Shown here piece by piece: positions 34,191 to 43,686 of a stretch of 64,000 nucleotides of DNA. Every line of letters starts with the position of its first letter. Within the stretch, counting starts at the first letter, position 1. Under the pieces are notes generated by a model. The model did no database searches. It worked only from the letters and a program-made list of their open reading frames with translations, and was not told the DNA's origin. Origin of the DNA: Scytonema sp. UIC 10036 (GTDB lineage Bacteria > Cyanobacteriota > Cyanobacteriia > Cyanobacteriales > Nostocaceae); NCBI RefSeq assembly GCF_009725235.1, contig NZ_WJFC01000009.1, positions 62,001-126,000 on the forward strand, in the 5' to 3' direction. A program made the translations under genes and the position numbers.

Positions 34191-37100
34191 TCATAACTTT
34201 TTCTTCAAATCTTCAGGAACCTCTAGTAGTCCTTGAGACGACAAATTCACACTGCGCGATTCTCGAGAAATTGGCATTAAAGGTGTTGCAGAAAGCTCAA
34301 CATTTTTGTCCTTGACATTTTCAATTGCCTTAGCAATTTCAGAAATTGTTGGTGTCTCAAAGAGTTGACGTAGGGGCAACTCCACTTTAAAAGTACTGCG
34401 TAGTTGAGAAATGATCTGAGTTGCTTTAAGGGAATGACCACCAAGTTCAAAGAAATTGTCGTAAATACCTACTTGCTCTAGTCCTAGTATCTGTTGCCAT
34501 ATCCCAACTAATGCCTTTTCCAGGGAGGTGCGAGGAGCCACAAAAGCCTCTTCTCGGTTAGATGTACTTGTTTCAAGTGCAGCAAGTGCAAGCCGATTTA
34601 CCTTCCCATTAGGAGACAAGGGCAGAACATTAAGGAAAACAAAAGCACTTGGTATCATGTATGCAGGTAGTTTTTGCTGAAAGAAATTGCGTAGCTCACT
34701 AGGAGTCAGAGCCTGCTCTTGCTCTTGAACGATATAAGCTACTAGGCGCTTGTTACCAGGTTGATCCTCTCGTACAATGACTACTGCTTCCCGCACCCCT
34801 AGGTGTTTGCTCAATACTGCTTCTATCTCGCCCAATTCAATACGGAAGCCGCGAATCTTGACCTGGTTGTCGATGCGACCAAGGAATTCGATATTGCCAT
34901 CGGGGAGGTAGCGTGCCTTATCGCCTGTTTTGTACAGCCGTGAGCCTGGTTCGTGGCTCAAGAAGTTCGGGATAAACTTCTCGGCAGTCAAAGAGGGTTG
35001 ATTAAGGTAGCCACGGGCTAACCCAAGACCTGCAATATATACTTCACCCGGAACCCCTATAGGAACTGGTTGCAAGTCGTGACTCAGCAAGTAGATTTGT
35101 GCGTTGGCAATGGGGCGACCAATGGGGGCAAACCCATGAGAGGAGGGGTGGACGCAGGGCCAGAAGGTGGCATCAATGGTGGTTTCAGTCGGACCGTAAA
35201 GATTATGCAAGACATTGTGCAAACCCAGGCGAGTCAAGAAGCGCTTTTGGAGTTCAGCAGGAAGAACATCACCACCGCAGGTGAGGTGCTTCAAACAGTC
35301 ACAGGACTCCAGGTTCTGCTCTTCTAAGACTAGTTGAAGCATTGAGGGGACTAAATTGGTGACACTGACTTGTTGCTCTGCAATCAATTTAACCAAGTAA
35401 GCACTATCCTGTTCCCGACCTGAGGGAAGTATAATAACCCGCGCTGCGGCTGATAATGGCCAGAAGAACTGCCAAACTGAGGGGTCGAAGCTAAAAGAAG
35501 ATGTTTGCAGAACTTTATCGGCTGGGCTCAAAGGAAAGGCACTCTGCCGCCAGCATAACTGATTGCAAACCCCAAGGTGAGAAATCATCACACCTTTAGG
35601 TGTGCCAGTAGAACCAGAGGTGTAGATGACATAAGCCAGGTGCTCAGGTGTTGCTGTGCGGTGTAAGTTCTCTGGGCTGTGGATGGCGATCGTTTCCCAA
35701 TCAGTATCTAAATAAACAAGCTGCACCTGTTCAGAAGTGGGTTGTTGTGTAAGTAAGCCCTGATGAGTCAGGAGGACACAAACCTGGGTATCCTCTAGCA
35801 TAAAGGCTAAACGTTCTTGTGGGTAAGCGGGGTCAAAAGGTACATAAGCGCCGCCAGCTTTGAGGATACCCAGTAGTGCAACCAACATCTCCAAAGAGCG
35901 CTCCATGCAGACGCCAACGAGCACCTCAGGACCAACACCTAGGGTTTGCAGATGGCGAGCCAGTTGATTGGCACGAGCATTGAGTTCGTGGTAAGTGAGT
36001 TGTTCGTCAGCAAAAACGGCGGCAATAGCATCAGGAGACTGCTGTTGTTGCGCCTCCAAGAGGTGATGAATACAAGCATCTTCTGGATAAGAAGCTTGGG
36101 TGTGATTCCATTCTACTAACAGTTGATGACGCTCATCACTCGGCAGGAGGGGGATGTTCGAGAGACGTTGTTCTGGAGCCGCAACGATACCTTCAAGCAG
36201 GGTTTGGAAATGTCTCAGTATGCGGGTGATGGTAGTCGCATCAAACAGGTCGCTGTTGTACTCCATTGCTCCCCGTAATTCCGCGTCTGTCTCTTCCATG
36301 ACCAGTGTCAGATCGAACTGTGCGGTGGTTGTGGGTGGATTGAGCAACTGCAATTGCAACCCGGGCAGTGTTAAGGTCTCCTGTGGGGCGTTTTGCAAGG
36401 CAAACATCACCTGGAACAATGGATTGTGGCTGAGATGTCGTTCGGGCTGTAGTACTTCCACCAACTGCTCAAAGGGCATCTCTTGATGGGCATACGCTCC
36501 TAAGGTCACCTCCCGTACCCGCGAAAGCAATTGTTCAAACGTTGGGTTACCTGAGAGGTTAGTTCGCAACACAAGTGTGTTGACGAAAAATCCAATTAAT
36601 CCCTCAGTTTCAAGGCGGGTACGGTTTGCGATCGGCGAACCGACAACAATATCTTCAACTCCAGTGTAGCGTTCCATCAGAGTCTGGAACGCTGCCAGCA
36701 GGGTCATGAATAATGTGACTTCATGTTTGTGGCTGAGTGCTACGAGTGAAGTATACAGGTTTTTTGGAAGTGTAAACGATTGGTGTGCGCCTCGGAAGGA
36801 CTGCACGGCAGGGCGTGGTCGGTCTGTGGGCAATTCCAATATGGGCGGCGCGCTCGCTAGATGTTGCTGCCAGTAGGTCAATTGCCTCTGTCGCACTTCC
36901 CCTTGTAGCCATTCACGCTGCCAGTGGGCGTAGTCGGCGTACTGTATGGGGAGTTCTTTGAGTGGCACCGGGAAGCCGGCGCAAAAGGCTTGGTAGAGTA
37001 TCGTTATCTCGCGAATCAGTACAGATGTGGACCAGCCGTCGCTGATAATGTGATGCATCGTTAGCAGTGCCACACACTCCTGTTCGTCTAGTTGTAATAA

Positions 37101-40100
37101 AGTTGTTCGCAGCAACGGCCCTTGAGCAAGGTCGAATGGCTTTTGTGCTTCTGCTGCCGCCACATTCATTGCTTTGGCTTCTCTGTGGGTTTTTGACAAC
37201 TGCCGCAAATCGATCACCTTTGTTGTCAAGTTAACATTGGGAGAAATGACTTGCATTGGTTGCCCTTTTACTGTAGTGAAGGTCGTCCGCAAGGCTTCGT
37301 GTCGCCGCACAATTTCACAAAGGCTTTGTTGCAGCGCCATTTCGTTGAGTCTACCTGTAAAGCGCACTGCCACAGAAATGTTGTAAAACGTGCTTTTCGG
37401 TTCTAGCTGATGAAGAAACCATAGCCGCTCTTGAGCAAATGAAAGCGATAGTTCTTTATCTCGTGCAATAGGCAAGATGGACGGTGTTTGCTGTTCCTCT
37501 TCGGTTCGCCAAGTTTTCTCAATAATCTGGGCAAGCCCAGCAACAGTTGGTGCTTCAAAGAGCTGGCGTAACTGTACCTTCACTTGGAAGGCTTGGCGCA
37601 CGCGAGAAATGACCTGAGTGGCAAGCAAAGAATGTCCGCCTAGATTGAAGAAGTTGTCATGGATACCCAGCCGCTCAAGCCCAAGTAATTCAGCCCAAAT
37701 TGCTGCTACTATCTCTTCAACCGGGGTGCGAGGTGCCACAAAGGTATTCTCAAACTCAAATCTGACTGAATCTGGTGCAGTTAATGCACTGCGGTTCACC
37801 TTACCATTTGAAGTAAGCGGCAGAGCTGGGAGCAGCACAAAAGCTGAGGGTACCATATAATCGGGTAACCTTTCCTTTAAGAAGCTGCGTAACTGTGGTA
37901 TTAGCTTATGAGTATATTTTCCAAAAAGAGGGTTATTAGCATATTTTTGTAAGGGTTTCAGGCAAAAAGTTTCTGCGGAAGGAACAGGGTTAAAAATAAT
38001 TCCTTTTTCCGGCATCTTTGCATCAACTGTTGTGTGTCGCCTAAACACCACGTCGTAGCTACCATCTGCACGGGAACTTGCCCAGCTAATGTTGACGACG
38101 TAAGGTAGGTTATGGCTCAAAGCCCATAGGTCTTCGGGATCTACCCCAATGGTTCCTTTGCACTCTGACAGTAGTATATCTACGGTCTTAGAGTTTTCCT
38201 TGCTTGCCAGCGTTTTTAAGACTTGGACATCAAGAGAGACACGAGTATTGGGTACATTTGTGATGCCTAAGACCTCAGGTTTCGTTTCCACTAGCAATTG
38301 GTGGATAGATGAGAGCGTCAAATTTTGATTTTGCCAGTCCACCCAGGGAACATCAATAGTAGGAGCGAGATGAGATCCTACATGGAGAATAACATCATAA
38401 CGGAATTTGGTGAGTTCATTTTGGCAGTGACCGCGCTTGGGCAAAATTTCTACATGGCTTATTTTTGGTAAATGCTGCTTCAGGGCAATGAAAAATTCTG
38501 GAGAAATAAGGAGTTCTTCCTCTTGAGCTATATGATTTTGTATATGCTGCTGTAATTCTGCTAGCGAAAGGGAGGATGGTGACTGATAGAGTTGAACGGA
38601 GGTGTGAAAAGCTTCTAGAAGCGGTAAGCTACGCACATCGCCTACAAAAATGAAGCCCTCAGACATCACCAAGTTGACTGCTCCTTCTAAAACGCGTAAT
38701 AAATAGTCAACGCTTGGAAAATACTGGATGACTGAGTTAAGGATAACTGTATCAAATTGTTCCTCCTCCAACCCTTCAACGTTATCTGCGGTTTTTTGGA
38801 GAAGAGAAACTTGTGGTAATTTCTGTGTTAATTTATTAAGTTGATGATGCAAATAAAACAAAACCTCTTGTGAGAAGTCGGTGCCGTAATACTGGCTGCA
38901 GTGAGGAGCAATCCGGAACATCAATAGACCAGTACCGCACCCAATTTCCAGCACGCGATTTGGCCTCAAGGAAAGAATACGTTCAACTGTGTTATTTACC
39001 CATTCGCGCATCTCCTTTTCTGGTATTGGTAGACCTGTGTAACTGCTGTTCCAGCCACTGATATTAAATTCAGGATCGCAACGCGAGGCAGTATCATGAT
39101 AAATATCATTAAAAACGTTTTGCCATTGCGAGATAAGTTCGCTATTCGATTCCAACTCAGGCATCTGCTGATTTGAACCCTGATATTCCTGATTCGGAAC
39201 GACATAAGCAACCAAGCGCTTGTCACCTGGTATGTCCTCCCGCGCCAGAACCACGCTCTCCTGAATTGCCTCATGCTGCATCAGTAAAGTTTCAATTTCT
39301 CCTAGCTCAATGCGGAAGCCGCGAATCTTTACTTGGTGGTCAATACGCCCAAGGTACTCGATATCTCCATTAGGTAGATAGCGTGCTAAGTCCCCGGTTT
39401 TGTATAGGCGTGTTCCAGGCTCATCGCTAAACGGATTGGGAATGAATTTTTCAGCGGTTATACCGGGTCGGTTCAGGTAACCCCTGGTCAAACCAGCACC
39501 ACCCACGTACAACTCGCCAGCGACCCCGATAGGTACAGGTTGCAGATTTTCAGCCAAACAATAGGCTTGCAAGTCGGGAATAGGTCTACCAATAGAACTA
39601 CTTGATGCTGCACTGACATTAACAGATGTCAAGGGATAATAACTCACGTGTACAGTTGTTTCCGTGATGCCGTACATATTAACTAACTGAGGATGTTGGT
39701 TCCCATGACGCTCAAACCACGGTTCCAAGTTTTTGAGTTTCAGGGCTTCCCCACCAAATATCACTAAACGTAAAGCCAGCCCGTGAGCCGTCTGAGAGGG
39801 CGCTTCTACTTTTATAAGCTGGTAGAAGGCTGAAGGAGTTTGGTTGAGAACTGTCACCTGTGTGTGGCATAACAAATCATAGAACGCTTCAGGTGAACGG
39901 CTCACCCAATACGGAACCAGCACAAGTCGTCCACCATGGAGGAGAGCACCCCAGATTTCCCAAACGGAGAAGTCAAATGCATAGGAGTGGAAGAGCGTCC
40001 ATACATCACGTTCATCAAAATGAAACCAAGTGTGAGTATTTTCAAACAGACGAATGACATTATAATGATTGGCTAAAACTCCCTTGGGCTGTCCTGTCGT

Positions 40101-42071
40101 TCCTGATGTGTAAATTGCGTAGGCTAAGTTATCGGAAGTGACTTTATTAACGGGATTTTCTACACATTCCTGAGAAATGGTTTCCCAGTTTGTATCGAGG
40201 CATACGACTTTTGCTTGGTGTTCTAAAAGATTTGTTAAGAACTGCTTCTGTGTTATTAGTACTGGTGCTTTTGCATCATCCAGTATAAAGGTCAGGCGTT
40301 GCTGTGGGTATGCAGGATCTAAGGGCAAGTAGGCTCCATTAGCCTTAAGGATACCCAAAATCCCTATTAACAGTTCAAGTGAGAGGTTAAGACAGAGCCC
40401 CACCAAATCTTCAGGTTGCACACCTAGCTTTTGCAAGTAGTGGGCCAACTGGTTAGCACGGTGATTCAACTCCTGATAGGTTATGTGCTTGTCTTCAAAA
40501 ACCACTGCCACAGCATCAGGGGTTGATTCTACCTGCGCCTCAAATAACTGATGGAGACATACTTCCCTCTTAAGATATACTGCTTGAGTATTATTTTTGG
40601 TCAGCAGTTGTTGGTATTCCTCCTTTGTTAAGAGGGGCAGGTCAGAAAGACACGAATCTGGTTTCGCGACAATACCTTCTAGAATTGTCTGGAAATGTTC
40701 CAGCATTCGAGTGATAGTGGTGGCATCGAACAGGTCTGTATTATACTCTAAGGTGCCCGTTAAGCCATCTTTGGTGTCCATCATAGCAAGATTTAAATCA
40801 AATTTTGCTGTCCTACTATCAACATCAAGAAGTCTCAGAGTTAAACCTGGAATTTCTAGAGCTGGTCTTGGGGCATTTTGAAGTACAAATACTACCTGTA
40901 CAAGTGGTGTATGACCACTTAAAGTTCTTTCTGGTTGTAGCTCTTGCACCAACTGCTCGAAAGGCAAATCTTGGTGGGCGTAAGCTTCCCTAGTAACTTG
41001 GTTGACTCGCTTCAGTAACTCTCGGAAACATAAGTCTCCTGATACGTTGGTACGCAGTGCCAACATATTAACGAAAAAACCAATTAATCCTTCGATTTCG
41101 CTCCGGTTACGGTTAGCAATAGGTGAGCCTACTAAAATGTCTTCTTGCGCTGTGTAGCGGTAGAGCAAGGTTTTAAAAGCCGCTAGCAGCGTCATAAACA
41201 GCGTAACGTCTTCTTGCTGGCTCACTGCTTTGAGATGTTCAGTCAAAGATTTAGACAGCGCAAAGAAGTGAGTTGCACCACAAAAACTTTGAACTGCTGG
41301 TCGTGGACGGTCAGTGGGCAAATTCAGTACGAGAGGGCTTGTACCAATTTGTTTCTTCCAATAGAGCAGCTGAGACTCCATCACTTCCCCTTGCAGCCAT
41401 TGACGCTGCCAGACAGCAAAGTCGGGGTACTGAATGGTTAGTTCTGGCAATAGCGAAGGGTTGCCAACGGAAAACGTCTCGTAGAGTGTCGCTATCTCCT
41501 GGATCAGTATACCAATGGACCAGCCATCAGCGACAATGTGGTGCATAGTTAGGAGAAACAAATGTTCTTCTTCAGCTAGGCGCAGGAGTTTGACACGTAA
41601 CAATGGTCCTTCTACTAAATCGAAGGGTTGTTGAGCTTCTTCTTCAATCAGTTTTGTAACCTGTGCTTCCCGTTCACTTTCAGGAAGTTCTAAAATATCT
41701 ATAATTGGTAGCTTTACCTTAGTAGCTTGTTGAATCACTTGAACGGGTTTTCCCGTTATAGATGTAAAGGTAGTACGTAAGGCTTCATGACGACGCACCA
41801 CTTCACAAATGCTTTGATGAAGTACTGTTACGTTGAGTAAACCTGTTAGCTTAATGGCAGCAGGAATGTTGTAGAAAGGGTTACCCGGTTCTAATTGATC
41901 GAGAAACCATAATCGTTGCTGTGCAAACGACAACGGCAAAGAATTCAAGTTACCCCTTTGAGAAATAATTTGTTTTTGTGAGATATTGATACCATCTTTC
42001 TCAAGCAGCAAGGAAAACAACTTGCGTTTTTCCGAAGAAAGGGGAGCCATTCGTTTTGAAGGTTGATTCAT
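34191..42071 (-). CDS. Two-module NRPS: C-A(Thr)-NMT-PCP-C-A-PCP
   Basis: The 2626-residue product has C1 (~47-470, 'HHIVADGWS'), A1 (~490-1000; core 'YTSGTTGQPKG' near 657) with specificity residues D-F-W-N-I-G-M-V, the known threonine code, and an inserted N-methyltransferase (~1000-1390; 'VLEIGCGTGLL' SAM motif near 1041). PCP1 has 'GGHSLLATQ' near 1480. C2 (~1545-1965, 'HHIISDGWS'), A2 (~1990-2490) with code D-P-W-N-T-G-L-I, unassigned, and PCP2 (Ser near 2545) follow. It would add N-methylthreonine and one more residue. No epimerase or thioesterase is present; after PCP2 the tail 'PLMPISRESRSVNLSSQ' looks like the start of a further C domain or a docking tail. Its start is 233 bases after the SHMT gene, behind a possible attenuator. 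Confidence 0.9.
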   Translation of the reverse strand: MNQPSKRMAPLSSEKRKLFSLLLEKDGINISQKQIISQRGNLNSLPLSFAQQRLWFLDQLEPGNPFYNIPAAIKLTGLLNVTVLHQSICEVVRRHEALRTTFTSITGKPVQVIQQATKVKLPIIDILELPESEREAQVTKLIEEEAQQPFDLVEGPLLRVKLLRLAEEEHLFLLTMHHIVADGWSIGILIQEIATLYETFSVGNPSLLPELTIQYPDFAVWQRQWLQGEVMESQLLYWKKQIGTSPLVLNLPTDRPRPAVQSFCGATHFFALSKSLTEHLKAVSQQEDVTLFMTLLAAFKTLLYRYTAQEDILVGSPIANRNRSEIEGLIGFFVNMLALRTNVSGDLCFRELLKRVNQVTREAYAHQDLPFEQLVQELQPERTLSGHTPLVQVVFVLQNAPRPALEIPGLTLRLLDVDSRTAKFDLNLAMMDTKDGLTGTLEYNTDLFDATTITRMLEHFQTILEGIVAKPDSCLSDLPLLTKEEYQQLLTKNNTQAVYLKREVCLHQLFEAQVESTPDAVAVVFEDKHITYQELNHRANQLAHYLQKLGVQPEDLVGLCLNLSLELLIGILGILKANGAYLPLDPAYPQQRLTFILDDAKAPVLITQKQFLTNLLEHQAKVVCLDTNWETISQECVENPVNKVTSDNLAYAIYTSGTTGQPKGVLANHYNVIRLFENTHTWFHFDERDVWTLFHSYAFDFSVWEIWGALLHGGRLVLVPYWVSRSPEAFYDLLCHTQVTVLNQTPSAFYQLIKVEAPSQTAHGLALRLVIFGGEALKLKNLEPWFERHGNQHPQLVNMYGITETTVHVSYYPLTSVNVSAASSSSIGRPIPDLQAYCLAENLQPVPIGVAGELYVGGAGLTRGYLNRPGITAEKFIPNPFSDEPGTRLYKTGDLARYLPNGDIEYLGRIDHQVKIRGFRIELGEIETLLMQHEAIQESVVLAREDIPGDKRLVAYVVPNQEYQGSNQQMPELESNSELISQWQNVFNDIYHDTASRCDPEFNISGWNSSYTGLPIPEKEMREWVNNTVERILSLRPNRVLEIGCGTGLLMFRIAPHCSQYYGTDFSQEVLFYLHHQLNKLTQKLPQVSLLQKTADNVEGLEEEQFDTVILNSVIQYFPSVDYLLRVLEGAVNLVMSEGFIFVGDVRSLPLLEAFHTSVQLYQSPSSLSLAELQQHIQNHIAQEEELLISPEFFIALKQHLPKISHVEILPKRGHCQNELTKFRYDVILHVGSHLAPTIDVPWVDWQNQNLTLSSIHQLLVETKPEVLGITNVPNTRVSLDVQVLKTLASKENSKTVDILLSECKGTIGVDPEDLWALSHNLPYVVNISWASSRADGSYDVVFRRHTTVDAKMPEKGIIFNPVPSAETFCLKPLQKYANNPLFGKYTHKLIPQLRSFLKERLPDYMVPSAFVLLPALPLTSNGKVNRSALTAPDSVRFEFENTFVAPRTPVEEIVAAIWAELLGLERLGIHDNFFNLGGHSLLATQVISRVRQAFQVKVQLRQLFEAPTVAGLAQIIEKTWRTEEEQQTPSILPIARDKELSLSFAQERLWFLHQLEPKSTFYNISVAVRFTGRLNEMALQQSLCEIVRRHEALRTTFTTVKGQPMQVISPNVNLTTKVIDLRQLSKTHREAKAMNVAAAEAQKPFDLAQGPLLRTTLLQLDEQECVALLTMHHIISDGWSTSVLIREITILYQAFCAGFPVPLKELPIQYADYAHWQREWLQGEVRQRQLTYWQQHLASAPPILELPTDRPRPAVQSFRGAHQSFTLPKNLYTSLVALSHKHEVTLFMTLLAAFQTLMERYTGVEDIVVGSPIANRTRLETEGLIGFFVNTLVLRTNLSGNPTFEQLLSRVREVTLGAYAHQEMPFEQLVEVLQPERHLSHNPLFQVMFALQNAPQETLTLPGLQLQLLNPPTTTAQFDLTLVMEETDAELRGAMEYNSDLFDATTITRILRHFQTLLEGIVAAPEQRLSNIPLLPSDERHQLLVEWNHTQASYPEDACIHHLLEAQQQQSPDAIAAVFADEQLTYHELNARANQLARHLQTLGVGPEVLVGVCMERSLEMLVALLGILKAGGAYVPFDPAYPQERLAFMLEDTQVCVLLTHQGLLTQQPTSEQVQLVYLDTDWETIAIHSPENLHRTATPEHLAYVIYTSGSTGTPKGVMISHLGVCNQLCWRQSAFPLSPADKVLQTSSFSFDPSVWQFFWPLSAAARVIILPSGREQDSAYLVKLIAEQQVSVTNLVPSMLQLVLEEQNLESCDCLKHLTCGGDVLPAELQKRFLTRLGLHNVLHNLYGPTETTIDATFWPCVHPSSHGFAPIGRPIANAQIYLLSHDLQPVPIGVPGEVYIAGLGLARGYLNQPSLTAEKFIPNFLSHEPGSRLYKTGDKARYLPDGNIEFLGRIDNQVKIRGFRIELGEIEAVLSKHLGVREAVVIVREDQPGNKRLVAYIVQEQEQALTPSELRNFFQQKLPAYMIPSAFVFLNVLPLSPNGKVNRLALAALETSTSNREEAFVAPRTSLEKALVGIWQQILGLEQVGIYDNFFELGGHSLKATQIISQLRSTFKVELPLRQLFETPTISEIAKAIENVKDKNVELSATPLMPISRESRSVNLSSQGLLEVPEDLKKKL
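39009..39468. repeat. 460-bp near-identical tract shared with the FAAL-NRPS gene (copy in Thr-NMT module)
   Basis: It matches 47380-47839 at 459 of 460 positions (the one mismatch is at 39407/47778). It covers the A8-A9 end of the A domain and the first part of the N-methyltransferase insertion. Outside the tract the two genes differ immediately on the 39469 side, and on the 39008 side through a deletion. Confidence 0.95.
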
Positions 42072-42273
42072 ATTAAACTCTTGCCTTTAAATATGAGGAC
42101 TGCGAGAAAGTTTTTGAAATATCAAAGTCTACCTAAGAATTTTTTTTGCAATCTACATAGAGTTTTTAATTAATATACAGTGTAACTCTACAATAAGCTG
42201 AGCAAGATATTTCTTCGATTGAACTTCTTAATATAACAATCTGGATTATTTGTGAAAAAATACCCAGCTACAA

Positions 42274-42302
42274 AAACTTGGTATCTGGGAGATACCGAGT
42301 TT
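42274..42302 (-). terminator. Possible terminator/attenuator between the SHMT-like gene and the last NRPS gene
   Basis: On the minus strand a 13-bp stem (AAACTCGGTATCT / AGATACCAAGTTT, one G-U type mismatch, CCC loop) lies two bases after the SHMT-like stop and is followed by TTTTTG. Read-through would be needed to transcribe the next NRPS gene unless it has its own promoter in 42072-42270. Confidence 0.6.
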
Positions 42303-42304
42303 CT

Positions 42305-43663
42305 TTATCTTACCAATGATTTAGGAATGCTATAGCATGGTATTGGAAATTGTCTGCAAAGTTTTTTTACATTATCTTGAACAATTTCTTTTATAACTTT
42401 TTTCAAATCGTAATTGTATTCTCCATAAACATTTACTGATGAAAGAACTTTGTCCATAAGATCTACACAAATTGGCATTTCATTTGAAGTCATTTGTCTC
42501 AATGCCAAACTATTGGTACCTAAACGCAACCCGCTAGTGACAGTTGCGTTTTTCTTGTCTCCTGGAATCACGTTTTTATTCACAATGATGTTGCATTCTT
42601 CTAATGCACGTTCTGCAATTACACCTGTAATACCGTTTGCAAGAATATCAATGAGAACAATGTGATTATCAGTTCCACCTGTAAGAACTTTGTACCCTCT
42701 CTCAATAAAGCAGTCAGCTAGGACTTGTGCATTGGTAACAATCCGTTTAGCTAATTTCTGGAATTCAGGAGTTGTCACTATCGATAAAGCTCTAGCTTTT
42801 GCAGCGATCGCACTGAGATTTGGTGTACCTTGAAAAAACGGAAAAGCTGCTTTCTGAATCATTTCAGACAGTGTACTCTTGCCATTTGGAACCAAACTAT
42901 CATAGTCTTTTCCTATAAGAATCAGACCGCCGCGTGGTCCGTATAGCTGTTTGTACGTACTTGTTGTGACAAAGTGTGCAAAGTCAATTGGGCTGGGATG
43001 CTCACCAGCAACTACAAGCCCTGCAATATGTGATATATCAGCAAGTAAAAAAGCTCCTACCTCATCAGCAATTTCACGGAAGCGTTTAAAATCAATGGTT
43101 CTTGGGTAAGAGCTAGCGCCACTTATAATTAATTTTGGTCTAAACTCTTGAGCCAATTTATGCACTTGATCGTAATCAATAAAACCTTCTTGATTAAGAC
43201 CGTATCCAATAGCGTTAAAATATTTACCTACTACAGACACTTTGGCTCCATGAGTAAGGTGCCCACCAGAACTAAGTTTTAATCCCAGAATGTTATCCCC
43301 TGGCTTGAGTAGACTAAAAATTACAATTTCGTTGGCAGAAGTTCCAGAATGGGGCTGAACATTGGCATACTGTGCATTAAATGCTTCTTTAGCACGCTTG
43401 ATTGCCAATCGCTCAATCTCATCAGCAAACTCACAGCCAGCGTGAAACCTTGCGCCTGGGTATCCTTCGGTAGTCACATTGCCCGTTACCATACCCTCGC
43501 AAACCAAGACAGATGGGTCAGCAATACTGGATGCTGCAACCATAGTCAGCGTGTCTGTTTGGCGGTAATACTCTTGCTCGAGCAACTCGTAAATACCGGG
43601 ATCATCTTTGTAGAGGAGTTCGATTCCTCTACGCATAAATTGTTCAAGTATAATTTCGCTCAT
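42305..43663 (-). CDS. Divergent SHMT-fold enzyme, probably alpha-methylserine hydroxymethyltransferase-like
   Basis: The 452-residue PLP enzyme of the serine hydroxymethyltransferase family has the PLP Lys at 238 ('TSTYKQLYGPRGG'), Asp-x-x-His at 209-212 ('DISHIAG'), the catalytic Glu66 in 'TEGYPG' and 'GGHLTHG'. Several residues fixed in ordinary GlyA differ: the Tyr two before that Glu (Tyr55 in E. coli numbering) is Thr64, the following Tyr65 position is His74, and the His before the PLP Lys is Tyr237. A Tyr55-to-Thr change is what I recall as distinguishing alpha-methylserine-forming enzymes, which use D-alanine as acceptor. The gene lies 23 bases after an NRPS gene, so it most likely supplies an unusual building block, not housekeeping glycine. 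Confidence 0.8.
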   Translation of the reverse strand: MSEIILEQFMRRGIELLYKDDPGIYELLEQEYYRQTDTLTMVAASSIADPSVLVCEGMVTGNVTTEGYPGARFHAGCEFADEIERLAIKRAKEAFNAQYANVQPHSGTSANEIVIFSLLKPGDNILGLKLSSGGHLTHGAKVSVVGKYFNAIGYGLNQEGFIDYDQVHKLAQEFRPKLIISGASSYPRTIDFKRFREIADEVGAFLLADISHIAGLVVAGEHPSPIDFAHFVTTSTYKQLYGPRGGLILIGKDYDSLVPNGKSTLSEMIQKAAFPFFQGTPNLSAIAAKARALSIVTTPEFQKLAKRIVTNAQVLADCFIERGYKVLTGGTDNHIVLIDILANGITGVIAERALEECNIIVNKNVIPGDKKNATVTSGLRLGTNSLALRQMTSNEMPICVDLMDKVLSSVNVYGEYNYDLKKVIKEIVQDNVKKLCRQFPIPCYSIPKSLVR

Positions 43664-43686
43664 TACCTTTATTTTCCAGTTTTTAA

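Noticed and set aside
38996..39274. Identical 92-codon minus-strand frames here and at 47367-47645
   Set aside because: They are out-of-frame shadows within the duplicated NRPS tract, not duplicated small genes.
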